A stretch of DNA of 43,176 bases. It comes from Mycobacterium sp. GA-0227b. Its GTDB lineage: Bacteria; Actinomycetota; Actinomycetes; Mycobacteriales; Mycobacteriaceae. Location: NCBI RefSeq assembly GCF_001499855.1, contig NZ_LQIK01000011.1:1-43176 (forward strand). Direction: 5' to 3'. This document shows positions 33,218 to 42,043 of this stretch, in pieces. A program made the position numbers and the translations under genes. How positions within the stretch are numbered: position 1 is the first letter of the stretch; the number at the start of each line of letters is the position of its first letter. Below the pieces are notes generated by a model that saw only the letters and a list, made by a program, of their open reading frames with translations, ran no database searches and was not told where the DNA came from.

Positions 33218-34948
33218 ATGACCAATGACCTGAACATCGGTGCACTGATCCGGGCTGTCGCAGCTAAGGTTCCGGATAGAACCGCCGTGCTCCAGGGCGG
33301 CAAATCGTTGACGTACGCAAAGCTCATCGACAGATCTTCGAGGTTGGCAGCATTCCTCAACGAGCGCGGCATCGGTCACTTCGTAGACCGCTCGGCGTTG
33401 AGCGGTCACGAGGCGGGACAACACCTCCTGGCGCAGTATCTTCACAACGGAGCGCACTTCGTCGAGGGCCTGGTGGGCTCATTTCTCGGAAGAGCTGCGC
33501 CGTTCAACGTCAACTATCGGTACACGGCTGATGAGTTGCGTTATCTGCTGCTTGATGCATCTCCTTCCGTGATTCAGTTTCATGCTGCTTTCGCCCCGGC
33601 GCTGAGTAAGGTCCTGCCTGACCTGACAGGTATCAAGACGCTGCTGCAAGTAGCTGACGGAAGCGGTCATCCTCTGCTGCCCGGAGCGATCGACTACGAA
33701 GAGGCGCTGGCATCAGTGTCACCGGTGGCACACGACGAGCTCTCGCCCGATGACCTTTACGTCATCTACACCGGAGGCACCACGGGAATGCCGAAGGGTG
33801 TGCTGTGGCGCCAGGGCGACGTGGCGGTCGCCACGCTCGGATTGCGAAACCGGCGCACGGGGCGCGAATGGATTGATCTCAATGAAAGCCTCGAGGCGAT
33901 TCGTAGCGAGCCGATCCGCGTATTGCCGTGTGCGCCGATGATGCACGGCGCAGCGCAGTGGGCGGCGCTGCAGGCCATTTGCGAAGGCAACACGGTTGTA
34001 TTCCCACAGCGCGCACAAAACTTCGCCGCCGCGGACGTGTTGACAACGGTAGAGAAACACCGCGTCGGCGTGATCACGTTCGTGGGCGACGCATTCGGAT
34101 GGCCGCTCGTGCAGGAACTGGAGCACACGCACTACGATGTGTCGTCGCTCCGCGTAATCGTCTCGGGCGGCGCTGCGCTGCACGCAAACTGCAAGCGGCG
34201 CCTGATCGAGCTCATGCCCGGCGTTCGCGTGATCGAGAACATCGGGTCCTCCGAATCCGGCATCCTCGGTAGTCGGCTAAGTGTCGACGACGCCTCAGCC
34301 GCGGACGTCACCTTCACCCCCGACGAGTCGATGAGAGTGGTCGCCGAAGACCGCACCCGCTTCCTCGAAGCGGGGCATCAGGGCGTTGGGTGGCTTGCAC
34401 GCTCCGGTCGAATCCCGCTGGGATATCTCGGCGACGCTGACAAGACCGCGCGCACGTTCCCCGTCGTCGACGGTATCCGATTGACCATTCCAGGCGATCG
34501 CGCGCGACTACTCGCCGACGGCCAAGTTCAACTCCTCGGGCGAGACTCGTTGACCATCAACACAGGTGGAGAAAAGGTCTTCGTCGAAGAGGTCGAGGCC
34601 GTGCTCAAGGACCATCCCGACGTCGTCGACGCACTGGTCTGCGGTCGACCGAGCGAGCGATGGGGATCCGAGGTCGCTGCCGTCGTGGTGGCTCCAAATG
34701 GCATCGATGAGACTGAGCTCATTGGCTTCTGCCGTCGCCGGCTGGCCCGCTACAAAGCTCCCAAAGTTGTCCACGTGGTTCCCAGCATCGTCCACAGCGA
34801 TACCGGCAAGCCCGACTACAAGTGGGCTGTGCGCATGGTTAGCGAACTGGAAGCCGCTTCTCACCGGACCGAAGCAGCGGAACCGCTGGTGACTGGTAAT
34901 CCAAGGAAGGAAGCAATCAATGAGAAGTTCATCAGCGGTGATCGTTGA
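33218..34948 (+). CDS. Acyl-CoA ligase resembling the FadD17/FadD19 group
   Basis: A 576-residue adenylate-forming ligase. Motifs: YVIYTGGTTGMPKGVLWRQG (phosphate loop), CAPMMHGAAQWAAL, ENIGSSESG, LLGRDSLTINTGGEKVFVEE and the C-terminal SDTGKPDYKWA with the catalytic Lys. The W-R/K-Q-x-D after the loop and the '(G)K-x-D-Y-x-W-A' ending are features I associate with FadD19-like ligases that activate steroid side-chain acids. The start is ATG 33218, where similarity begins; no clear ribosome site is seen. A tail of about 40 residues after KWAVRM exceeds the usual ending and overlaps the thiolase start by 29 nt, so a lost stop is possible. It is part of the operon with the thiolase. Confidence 0.87.
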   Translation: MTNDLNIGALIRAVAAKVPDRTAVLQGGKSLTYAKLIDRSSRLAAFLNERGIGHFVDRSALSGHEAGQHLLAQYLHNGAHFVEGLVGSFLGRAAPFNVNYRYTADELRYLLLDASPSVIQFHAAFAPALSKVLPDLTGIKTLLQVADGSGHPLLPGAIDYEEALASVSPVAHDELSPDDLYVIYTGGTTGMPKGVLWRQGDVAVATLGLRNRRTGREWIDLNESLEAIRSEPIRVLPCAPMMHGAAQWAALQAICEGNTVVFPQRAQNFAAADVLTTVEKHRVGVITFVGDAFGWPLVQELEHTHYDVSSLRVIVSGGAALHANCKRRLIELMPGVRVIENIGSSESGILGSRLSVDDASAADVTFTPDESMRVVAEDRTRFLEAGHQGVGWLARSGRIPLGYLGDADKTARTFPVVDGIRLTIPGDRARLLADGQVQLLGRDSLTINTGGEKVFVEEVEAVLKDHPDVVDALVCGRPSERWGSEVAAVVVAPNGIDETELIGFCRRRLARYKAPKVVHVVPSIVHSDTGKPDYKWAVRMVSELEAASHRTEAAEPLVTGNPRKEAINEKFISGDR

Positions 34949-36110
34949 CGCGATCCGCACGCCAGGCGGGAGGCGCCACGGAAATCTGTCGGGCTGGCAT
35001 CCCGTCGACCTCGCAGCAGAGGTGCTCAATGGGCTCGTCGTGCGGAATCGATTGGATCCGGAGCTGATTGACGACGTCATCATGGGCTGCGTAACGCAGG
35101 TAGGGCATCAGGCCTTCAACATCGGTCGCAGCAGTGTTCTGGCTGCAGGACTGCCGGAGAGCATTCCAGCCACCACGATCGATCGTCAGTGTGGATCGTC
35201 GCAGCAGGCCGTGCACTTCGCGGCGCAAGGGGTGATGGCCGGCGCTTACGACATCGCGGTAGCCGCCGGAGTGGAGGTCATGAGTACGACCCCGATGGGT
35301 GCCTCGAACACGCCTGGGGGATATGTGTACGGGCCAGCGGTGCGCAAGCGCTACAAGCCTGCCGGCGGACTTGTTCCGCAGGGAATCTCGGCGGAGATCA
35401 TCGCCGACAGGTGGAATCTCTCTCGTGAGCAACTCGACGAGTACGGGGCACGCAGTCAGCAGCGAGCGGCGCGTGCGCGCGACGAAGGACGGTTCGACAA
35501 CGAGATCCTGCCGCTGCCGGCCAAGCGGCGCCACAAGGAAACCGGCGAGGTGACCGAAGGTGACGTCGTCGATTCCGACGAAGGCATACGACCGGAAACC
35601 ACGGTTGAATCCCTGGCAACGCTCAAGCCGTCGTTCAAGGAGGGCGGCAAGATCACCGCAGGCACATCCAGCCAAATCTGTGACGGCGCAGCGGCGGTAC
35701 TCATCGCCAGCGAAGAAGCGGCGGAGCGGCTTAACCTCGAGGCACTGGCGCGGGTCCACACCTTTGCTCTCGCCGGTGTGGATCCGGTGTCCATGCTGAC
35801 TGGACCCATCCCTGCCACCGAAAAGGCCTTGAAGAAGGCCGGTTTGACGGCTGCCGACATCGACGTCTTCGAGGTGAATGAAGCATTCGCGTCAGTAGTG
35901 CTCGCCTGGGAGAAGGAAGTGCATCCCGACATGGATCGGGTCAACGTCAACGGCGGCGCCATCGCGCTGGGCCATCCGCTAGGTGCATCGGGCGCGAAGC
36001 TGATGGCCACCATGCTGAACGAGCTCAAGCGCAGCGGCGGTCGCTACGGCTTGCAAACCATGTGCGAAGGCGGCGGTCTCGCCAACGCCACGATCATCGA
36101 ACGGATCTGA
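34920..36110 (+). CDS. Acetyl-CoA acetyltransferase (degradative thiolase)
   Basis: A full-length thiolase of 396 residues with all active-site parts: nucleophile Cys91 in DRQCGSSQQ, NEAFAS at 320-325, His352 in GHPLGASG and Cys382 in TMCEGGG. It cleaves 3-ketoacyl-CoA to acetyl-CoA or propionyl-CoA plus a shortened acyl-CoA. The type is like FadA5 and other steroid-side-chain thiolases, but the assignment to a substrate is inference. The start is ATG 34920 with AAGGAAG upstream. It overlaps the ligase 3' end, and the SDR begins 4 nt after its stop. It is one of the few undamaged genes in this operon. Confidence 0.93.
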   Translation: MRSSSAVIVDAIRTPGGRRHGNLSGWHPVDLAAEVLNGLVVRNRLDPELIDDVIMGCVTQVGHQAFNIGRSSVLAAGLPESIPATTIDRQCGSSQQAVHFAAQGVMAGAYDIAVAAGVEVMSTTPMGASNTPGGYVYGPAVRKRYKPAGGLVPQGISAEIIADRWNLSREQLDEYGARSQQRAARARDEGRFDNEILPLPAKRRHKETGEVTEGDVVDSDEGIRPETTVESLATLKPSFKEGGKITAGTSSQICDGAAAVLIASEEAAERLNLEALARVHTFALAGVDPVSMLTGPIPATEKALKKAGLTAADIDVFEVNEAFASVVLAWEKEVHPDMDRVNVNGGAIALGHPLGASGAKLMATMLNELKRSGGRYGLQTMCEGGGLANATIIERI

Positions 36111-36114
36111 GACA

Positions 36115-36880
36115 TGAATATCGACGGTGTAGCCGCGATCGTCACCGGTGGCGCCTCCGGCCTCGGTGCGGCCACCGCCAAAGCGCTCGCAGAGCACGGC
36201 GCCAGGGTCGTGATCTCGACCGACAGGAAGACCTAGGCCGCAAGGTGGCCGCCGAGTTGGGCGGAAGCTTCGCTCACGCCGATGTCAGCGATGAAGCGCA
36301 GGTACAGGCCGCAGTCGACGCAGCGGTCGAACTCGGCCCGCTATGCGTGCTGGTCAACTGTGCCGGTCTCGGTCCGGCGGCCAGAATCGTGGACCGCGAG
36401 GGGACCCCGATTCCGCTCAAGAAGTTCGAGTTCGTCGTCCGAGTCAACCTGATCGGTAGCTACAACTGCGCTCGCCTTGCTGCCGCCGCCATGACGCGTT
36501 CGGAACCGCTCGACGACGGTGCCAGGGGGGTAATCTTGTACACGGCGTCGGTCGCGGCATTCGACGGACAGATCGGTCAGACACCGTACTCGGCCGCCAA
36601 GGGTGGAGTGGTTGCGATGACTCTGCCGATGGCCCGTGACCTGGCTCTACACGGCATTCGGGTGAACACCATAGCGCCAGGCCTTATTGACACCCCCATC
36701 TACGGTCAAGGGGAGAAGGCCGACGCATTCAAGGCCAGACTTGGCGCAAGTGTTGGCTTTCCGCCACGACTCGGCTTCGATCACGAGTTCGCCTCCATGG
36801 CGATGGAACTGATCACCAACAGCTACCTGAACGGCGAGGTGGTCCGTCTCGACGGTGCCGTTCGTCTTCCGCCTCGATGA
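36115..36880 (+). pseudogene. 3-hydroxyacyl-CoA dehydrogenase type-2-like SDR, frameshifted
   Basis: An SDR of the HSD10/3-hydroxyacyl-CoA dehydrogenase type-2 kind, which oxidises 3-hydroxyacyl-CoA to the substrate of the adjacent thiolase. ATG 36115 opens MNIDGVAAIVTGGASGLGAA (cofactor loop) and runs to RVVIST, where the frame meets TAG at 36235-36237. In another frame, from about 36215, the protein continues DRQEDLGRKVAAELGGSFAH, LVNCAGLGPA, YTASVAAFDGQIGQTPYSAA (catalytic Ser/Tyr), NTIAPGLIDTP and GEVVRLDGAVRLPPR. A single-base change near 36215-36220 explains everything. The gene begins 4 nt after the thiolase stop. Confidence 0.87.
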
Positions 36881-36902
36881 ATCGCGAATCAGGGGAGGGA
36901 GA

Positions 36903-37230
36903 ATGACAGATGAGGTAATGGTCGAATACAGTGACGGCACGCTGCTGATCACCATCGATGGTCAATCCGCGCGGAAAGCGATCGACACTGCGCTCAGCAA
37001 TGGTCTGCTCGCTGCCGTTGACCGCCGGAACACAGAAAGCACCGCTTGGCGTGAGCGCGTCGCGTCAATTCGTGCGCTATGCCCATGGTCGCGGAGACGA
37101 CTTCTACTCGTATCAAGCGCCTCTGATCAAGGAGGTGCTCAGGTCGGCGGACGCCCAGGAGGGCCACGTGCCGTCGCCGAGACGTGTGGACCGCAGTGCA
37201 GCGGCGCACAGTCGGCCGCGGAACCAAGGC
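36903..37230 (+). pseudogene. Crotonase-family remnant with internal deletion
   Basis: ATG 36903, with a strong GGGAGGGAGA site, opens MTDEVMVEYSDGTLLITIDG and AIDTALSNGLLAAVD, a typical crotonase N-terminus. The reading then loses family character within about 40 residues. Another frame reads FVRYAHGRGDDFYSYQAPLI and KEVLRSADAQEG, resembling a crotonase C-terminus ('...ADAQEGxxAFxEKR'). Most of the fold, with both oxyanion-hole strands, would be missing. The N-terminal assignment is fair; the C-terminal part and its end at about 37230 are uncertain. Confidence 0.5.
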
Positions 37231-37258
37231 ATCATTCGCAGCCGAGAAGGGACTCGCG

Positions 37259-38517
37259 ATGCTTTGTTGGTCAGATGAACAATTGATGTACCGCGCTGCG
37301 GTCCGCCGCTTCGTGGAAACGGTGGTCGCCCCGCAGCGGGAGGCGATCGAATTCGACGGCGTTCCACCTTTCGATATCCTCCGAAAGTTCTACGCAGACT
37401 TCGGTGTTGGCGAGAGCGCGATGGAACGCTTCGAGGCGACGCTGGCTGGTGAGAGGCCGCCGCGCAACGCGAGCGAGAAGCTCATTCCGCTTCTGGAGTT
37501 CTCCCGGCACTCACCCGGCCTGGTGACCGCGCTTGGTGCCAGCATCGACTTGACGGCAGGAGCCATCCTGCGGACAGGTAACGACGAACAGAAGCGCCGC
37601 TGGGTTCCAGATCTACTGACACTGACTAAGGTTGGCGCCTGGGCAATCACCGAGCCGGAATCGGGCTCAGATGCGTTCGGTGCGATGCGCGCTACCGCCC
37701 GACCGACCGACGGCGGGTGGTTGCTCAGTGGGAGCAAGACATTCATCAGCAACGCGCCGAACGTCGACACTATTGTGTTCATCTGCAAGCTCGACGATGA
37801 GACGCCGCCGGCTAAGCGCAAGATCATGACGTTCGTGCTCGACAAGGGGATGCCTGGGCTTTGGCAGAGCGGACCCCTGCGCAAGATGGGATTGCACTCC
37901 TCGCCGACCGGTGAACTCCAGCTGAATGACGTCTTCGTCACCCTGGATAGATTGCTGCGGGGGACGGGCAAGGATGGCCATTCCGGCAAGTCCGGGGAGT
38001 CATCGGACTCCGGACCCAAGGCAACCTTTGCGATGGAGCGGGCAAGCATGGCTGCCAACGCGCTGGGGATAATCGAGCGCTGCCTTGAATTGTGCACCGA
38101 GTACGTGCGGACCCGCGTTCAGTTCGGCACGCCGATCGGTGACTACCAGCTGATCCAACTGAAGTTGGCCAAATGGAAGTTGCGCGTCTCAATACCGAAC
38201 ACATGCTGCTGCAGTACATCGCGATGTCGGATGCGGGGATTCGCCCCACGCTCGCAGAGGCGTCCGCCATCAAGCTGCACACAGCGCAGGCGGCGATGGA
38301 GGTCGCCCTCGAAGCGGTTCAGATATTCGGGGGCAACGGTTACATGGCCGAGAACAACGTCGAGCAGCTCTGTCGTGACGCCAAGGTTCTGCAGATCTTC
38401 GGCGGGACCGATGAAATCCAGGTGCGGACGATCGCCCGCAGCCTCCTCGCGGGAGCGAAGAGATCGCGTTCGCCCAGACGCCTCGGTGGCAGCAATCGAC
38501 CAGAAGTGAGGGTGTAG
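37259..38517 (+). pseudogene. Acyl-CoA dehydrogenase, frameshifted near the 3' end
   Basis: FAD-dependent acyl-CoA dehydrogenase, first oxidative step of beta-oxidation, about 420 codons. ATG 37259 opens MLCWSDEQLMYRAAVRRFVE. Motifs: WAITEPESGSDAFGAMRATA (FAD/substrate), SGSKTFISNAPNVD, MERASMAANALGIIERCLEL and RVQFGTPIGDYQLIQLKLAK. There, at about 38172, a run of A is one short. One base on, the text continues MEVARLNTEHMLLQYIAMSD, VQIFGGNGYMAENNVEQLCR and LQIFGGTDEIQVRTIARSLL. The position that carries the catalytic Glu in medium-chain enzymes is Gly (FGGTDEIQ), as in the LCAD/IVD type where the base lies elsewhere. The single lesion could be a recent mutation or an error. Confidence 0.87.
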
Positions 38518-38520
38518 ACG

Positions 38521-39351
38521 ATGTCGCGCATGTTCAGCACACTTAGCATGGAAACCGCTTCCGACGGAGTGATGACACTCACCTTCGACAGACCCGAACG
38601 GGCGAACGCGGTCAACAGCGCCATGCACAACGAAATCCTTGCCTTCTTGCGCTGGATACCAGAACAGCGTGACATTGGTGCAGTCGTGATCACCGGGTCA
38701 GGCCGCTTTTTCTGCGCAGGCGGGGACACCGAGCTCATTCAGCAAACCCGTGATGCGGACCCATGGTCGACAGCGCGAGCGATGGGTGATGTGAGCAAGA
38801 TCGTGCGCGAATTCCTGGAAGTTCCACAGCCGGTCATCGCGGCCGTCAATGGTGCGGCCGTCGGCCTCGGTGCCACCCTGGCATTGCTAAGCGATGTCGT
38901 CATCATGGCCGATACCGCAACTATGTCCGACCCTCACGTCCGGATGGGCATCGCTGCAGGAGACGGCGGCACCGCGATATGGCCTGCGCTGATCGGACCA
39001 GCACGGGCCAAGGAATTCCTACTGACGGGTGATCCGGTCGATGCGTCGACGGCAGAGCGAATTGGACTGGTCAATCGAGTCGTTCCCACAGCCTCTGTCC
39101 TTGCCGAGGCCCGCTCCCTAGCCGCGCGCCTATCGGCTGGCCCGCGCCAAGCGATTGCGTACACCAAGCGGGCCATCAACGCTGCTCAAGCGAGGGACGC
39201 AGTGCTCAACGTGATGTTGTCCGCGTCGTTGGAGGCGCAGACGATGAAGGAACCTGACGTAGTCGAGGGGATGGCGGCTTTCCACGAACGACGCGCACCC
39301 GAATGGCCCAGCGCGGCGGCGACCGTCGCCGTGAACTCTGTAATCTCATGA
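38521..39351 (+). CDS. Enoyl-CoA hydratase/isomerase family protein
   Basis: An intact crotonase of 276 residues. Both oxyanion-hole motifs are present: SGRFFCAGGDTELI and VNGAAVGLGATLALL. At the first catalytic position the text is SDPHVRMGIAAGDGGTAIWP: His where classical hydratases have Glu, and Asp in the G-D-G-G turn. It is therefore probably not a standard 2-enoyl-CoA hydratase; a different hydratase, isomerase or hydrolase role is open. The start is ATG 38521, 3 nt after the dehydrogenase stop (ATG 38530 is an alternative), so it is the last gene of the operon. The TetR gene follows after 116 bp. Confidence 0.9.
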   Translation: MSRMFSTLSMETASDGVMTLTFDRPERANAVNSAMHNEILAFLRWIPEQRDIGAVVITGSGRFFCAGGDTELIQQTRDADPWSTARAMGDVSKIVREFLEVPQPVIAAVNGAAVGLGATLALLSDVVIMADTATMSDPHVRMGIAAGDGGTAIWPALIGPARAKEFLLTGDPVDASTAERIGLVNRVVPTASVLAEARSLAARLSAGPRQAIAYTKRAINAAQARDAVLNVMLSASLEAQTMKEPDVVEGMAAFHERRAPEWPSAAATVAVNSVIS

Positions 39352-39376
39352 TTTATAGGACGATCGTTCGTTCTGG
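39352..39376 (+). promoter_or_regulatory. Possible class B-like site B4 (TetR gene)
   Basis: -10-like TTTATA/TATAGG (39352-39359), followed by CGATCGTTCGTTC (39361-39373). It contains the CGTTCG half of the class B operator but not the full palindrome. The arrangement would fit weak autoregulation of the TetR gene at 39468. Low confidence. Confidence 0.35.
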
Positions 39377-39467
39377 GATGAGATGATGTTGCGATGGCGC
39401 AACTTCGTCACAAGACGCATATCGCGGAGGGGCCGCAGTCTCGCCACGTCGACGACCAGGGAAAGCG

Positions 39468-40145
39468 ATGAAACAGCGCGACGCGGCGGCCGACGGCTTT
39501 GGAGGCTCGCGTACCACGGCGCGAGCGCTCAAGAACAATCCCGCTGGGCTTGGCACCTTACGGGATGTTGCTCGTCGCGAGTTCGTGGAGCGTGGCTATC
39601 ACGCTGTCTCAATCCGCGACATCGCCAGAGAAGCTGCGCTCAGCTTTTCTGTGCTATACCACTACTACGCGAGTAAGCAAGAGCTGCTCTATGGCGTGTT
39701 GAATGAGGCGATCGACAGTTTCCACGACATTTTGGCTCGTCATTCGGCATCCGATGAAAGGGCAGGGGACGATCCGGTCGATAGGTTCTTGATTCTCATC
39801 GAGAGCTTGGTCGAATACCGCGCAAACCGCCGTGTTGACAGCCTGTTGTTTATTCGAGAGATCCGCAATCTCGAGCCTGAATATGCCGAGCGGCTATCGG
39901 ATCGACGGGCCGCCGTCGCGGGATTGCTCGATGAGGTTATTGCGCAAGGAGTAAAGACCGGCGCGTTCAAGACACCGTATCCCGACGACGCGCGCCGGAC
40001 GCTCATCGCCGCGTTGAATGCGATCGCCGAGTGGTACCGCCCAGCCGGGAACATAACTGTAGACATGCTCGTGTCCCGGTACTTGCGCATTGCGTTAGCA
40101 ATCGTCGAATACGACGGCGACCTCGATATAAAGCCCTCGGCCTAG
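39468..40145 (+). CDS. TetR/AcrR-family transcriptional regulator (right copy)
   Basis: A 225-residue TetR repressor. The helix-turn-helix is at about residues 48-69 (VSIRDIAREAALSFSVLYHY), followed by a helical ligand domain with SLLFIREIRNLEPEY and FKTPYPDDARRTLIAALNAI. It is closely related along its whole length to the TetR at 497-1261 but has a much shorter N-terminal tail (about 24 residues before NPAGL). The start is ATG 39468, with GGAAAG 6 nt upstream. It is transcribed away from the cluster, mirroring the left copy. Inference: it controls the class B palindromes at 26-32 kb and possibly its own promoter. Confidence 0.92.
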   Translation: MKQRDAAADGFGGSRTTARALKNNPAGLGTLRDVARREFVERGYHAVSIRDIAREAALSFSVLYHYYASKQELLYGVLNEAIDSFHDILARHSASDERAGDDPVDRFLILIESLVEYRANRRVDSLLFIREIRNLEPEYAERLSDRRAAVAGLLDEVIAQGVKTGAFKTPYPDDARRTLIAALNAIAEWYRPAGNITVDMLVSRYLRIALAIVEYDGDLDIKPSA

Positions 40146-40372
40146 TCCGCGGATACGCGGGCCCGAAAATGTTAGGCCACGGCGCGATTGACCCCGATAT
40201 CAAAGGCTAGTCAGCTCGCCGCCCAGATACTGGGCATATTCGAGCTCGACCGCGTCGGTTCCGAACGCTCATGGCGTTCACGAAACACCGACCCGCGCCG
40301 CGGCCGGATGTTCGGCGGAACGACCTTGGCATTGACCCTTGCGGCGGCGCGCGAAACCGTCGGCGCATGCCC

Positions 40373-40444
40373 ATGGCCATGAGAAAGTCCCCGTTTGTGG
40401 CCAGTAGGAAGTCCCCACTGGTGGCCATGTAGAAGTCCCCACTC
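40373..40444 (+). repeat. Three tandem 24-bp terminal repeats, left IS21 end
   Basis: Three units at 40373-40396, 40397-40420 and 40421-40444 share the core (A/G)TGGCCA followed by (G/A)AAGTCCCC. They are probable IstA binding sites. Confidence 0.85.
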
Positions 40445-40536
40445 CTTTGCGGGCTCGCGTGTCATTTCCGGGAGCTGTGGGCCTGGGCGGTGACGGTGAT
40501 AGCGCCAACTGTCACCACACCGCCCAGGGAGCTCTA

Positions 40537-42043
40537 TTGAAGTCTGCAAGGGAGCGTATGAACATCATTTCTGCGTATCGCCAGGTCGGGTCGTATCGCG
40601 GCGCGGCTGAGCTGTGCGGCACCACCCATAAGACGGTCAAGCGGGTCATCGAGCGGGCCGAGGCCGGCGGGCCGCCGCCGCGCGAACCACGACCACGCAA
40701 TGTCGATGCGTTCACCGACCTGGTCGCGACTCGGGTGGAGAAGTCGAAGGGCAAGATGTCGGCGAAGCGGATGTTGCCGATTGCCCGGGCGGCCGGCTAT
40801 CAGGGCTCGGCACGCAACTTTCGCCGGTTGGTGGCCGAGCAGAAAGTGTTGTGGCGCAACGCTAACCGGCATCAGCGCCGTCCGGCGGTGTGGTCACCGG
40901 GTGAGTATCTGGTGATGGACTGGGCCCAAGCCGCACCGGGCTTGATGGTGTTCTGCGCGGTGCTGGCGTATTCACGGTGGCGGTTCGTGCGCTTCGCCGC
41001 TGACGAGAAGGCCTCCACCACGCTGGCGATGATCGCCGAGGCCCTCGAGGCGATCGGCGGGGTGCCGGCCAAGATCCTGGCCGACCGGATGGGCTGCCTC
41101 AAAGGCGGCGTGGTCGCCAATGTCGTTGTCCCGACACCCGGATTACGTGCGGTTCGCCTCCCATTACGGGTTCGACCCAGACTTCTGCCACGGTGCCGAT
41201 CCCCAATCGAAGGGCATCGTCGAGCATCTGTGCGGCTACGCCCAAGACGACCTGGCCATCCCGCTGCTCACCGAAACCGCCCTGGCCGGCGAAACGGTTG
41301 ATCTGCGTGCCCTTAACAGCCATGCCGCATCGTGGTGCACCGAAGTCAACGCCGCGGTGCATGCCGAGATCTGCGCAGTGCCCAATGTGCGGCTGGTGGA
41401 GGAACGCACGGTGCTGACGGCTCTGCCGTCGCTGCGGCCCGCGATCGGCGCCGGGTCAGTGCGCCGCAAGGTCGACAGCCTGTCATGTATCCGCTACGGC
41501 TCAGCTCGCTACTCGGTGCCCAAACGCCTCGTCGGCACCACCGTGGCCGTCGTCGTGGATCACGGCGCGTTGATCCTGCTGGAACCGGCGACCGGGGTGA
41601 TCGTCGCCGAGCACGAACTGGTCAGCCCGGGCGAGACCTCGATTCTCGATGAACACTACGACGGACCCCGCCCCGCACCCTCGCGTGGGCCACGCCCGAA
41701 AACCCAAGCAGAGAAACAGTTCTGCGCTCTCGGTGTCGAAGCGCAGCAGTTCCTCGTCGGCGCCGCCGCGATCGGCAACACCCGACTGAAATCCGAGATC
41801 GACACCCTGCTCGGACTCGGCGCCGCCCACGGCGAACAAGTCTTGGTCGACGCCCTGCGCCGAGCGGTGGCGTTTCGGCGGTTCCGCGCTGCCGACGTGC
41901 GCTCCATCCTGGCCGCCGGCACCGGCACTCCACAACCCCGCCCCGCCGGCGACGCCCTGGTCCTCGACCTGCCCACCGCCGAGACACGATCCCTGGACGC
42001 CTACAAGATCGTTGGCACGTCGACCAACGGAACGGCGTCGTGA
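40537..42043 (+). pseudogene. istA: IstA transposase of IS21 family, frameshifted
   Basis: DDE transposase of about 500 codons. TTG 40537 (LKSARERMNIISAYRQ) or ATG 40558 is the likely start. The N-terminal helix-turn-helix is YRGAAELCGTTHKTVKRVIE. The catalytic core has EYLVMDWAQAAPGL (first Asp), ILADRMGCLKGG (second Asp) and GADPQSKGIVEHLCGYAQDD (Glu). At about 41141 an extra G ends the frame (VVVPTPGLRAV), while one base on it reads TPDYVRFASHYGFDPDFCHG. The protein then runs to TGA 42041-42043. The break lies between the second and third catalytic residues, so neither half can work. A programmed shift is unlikely, because the site has no slippery heptamer and intact relatives read straight through. 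Confidence 0.88.

Noticed and set aside
40373..40444. Tandem 24-bp repeats considered as a CRISPR array
   Set aside because: The units are directly adjacent without spacers and recur inverted at the other end of the IS21-type element, so they are transposon end repeats.
41120..41160. Programmed frameshift in istA
   Set aside because: No slippery heptamer or obvious downstream structure, and the break falls in the middle of the catalytic core where IS21 transposases normally read straight through.
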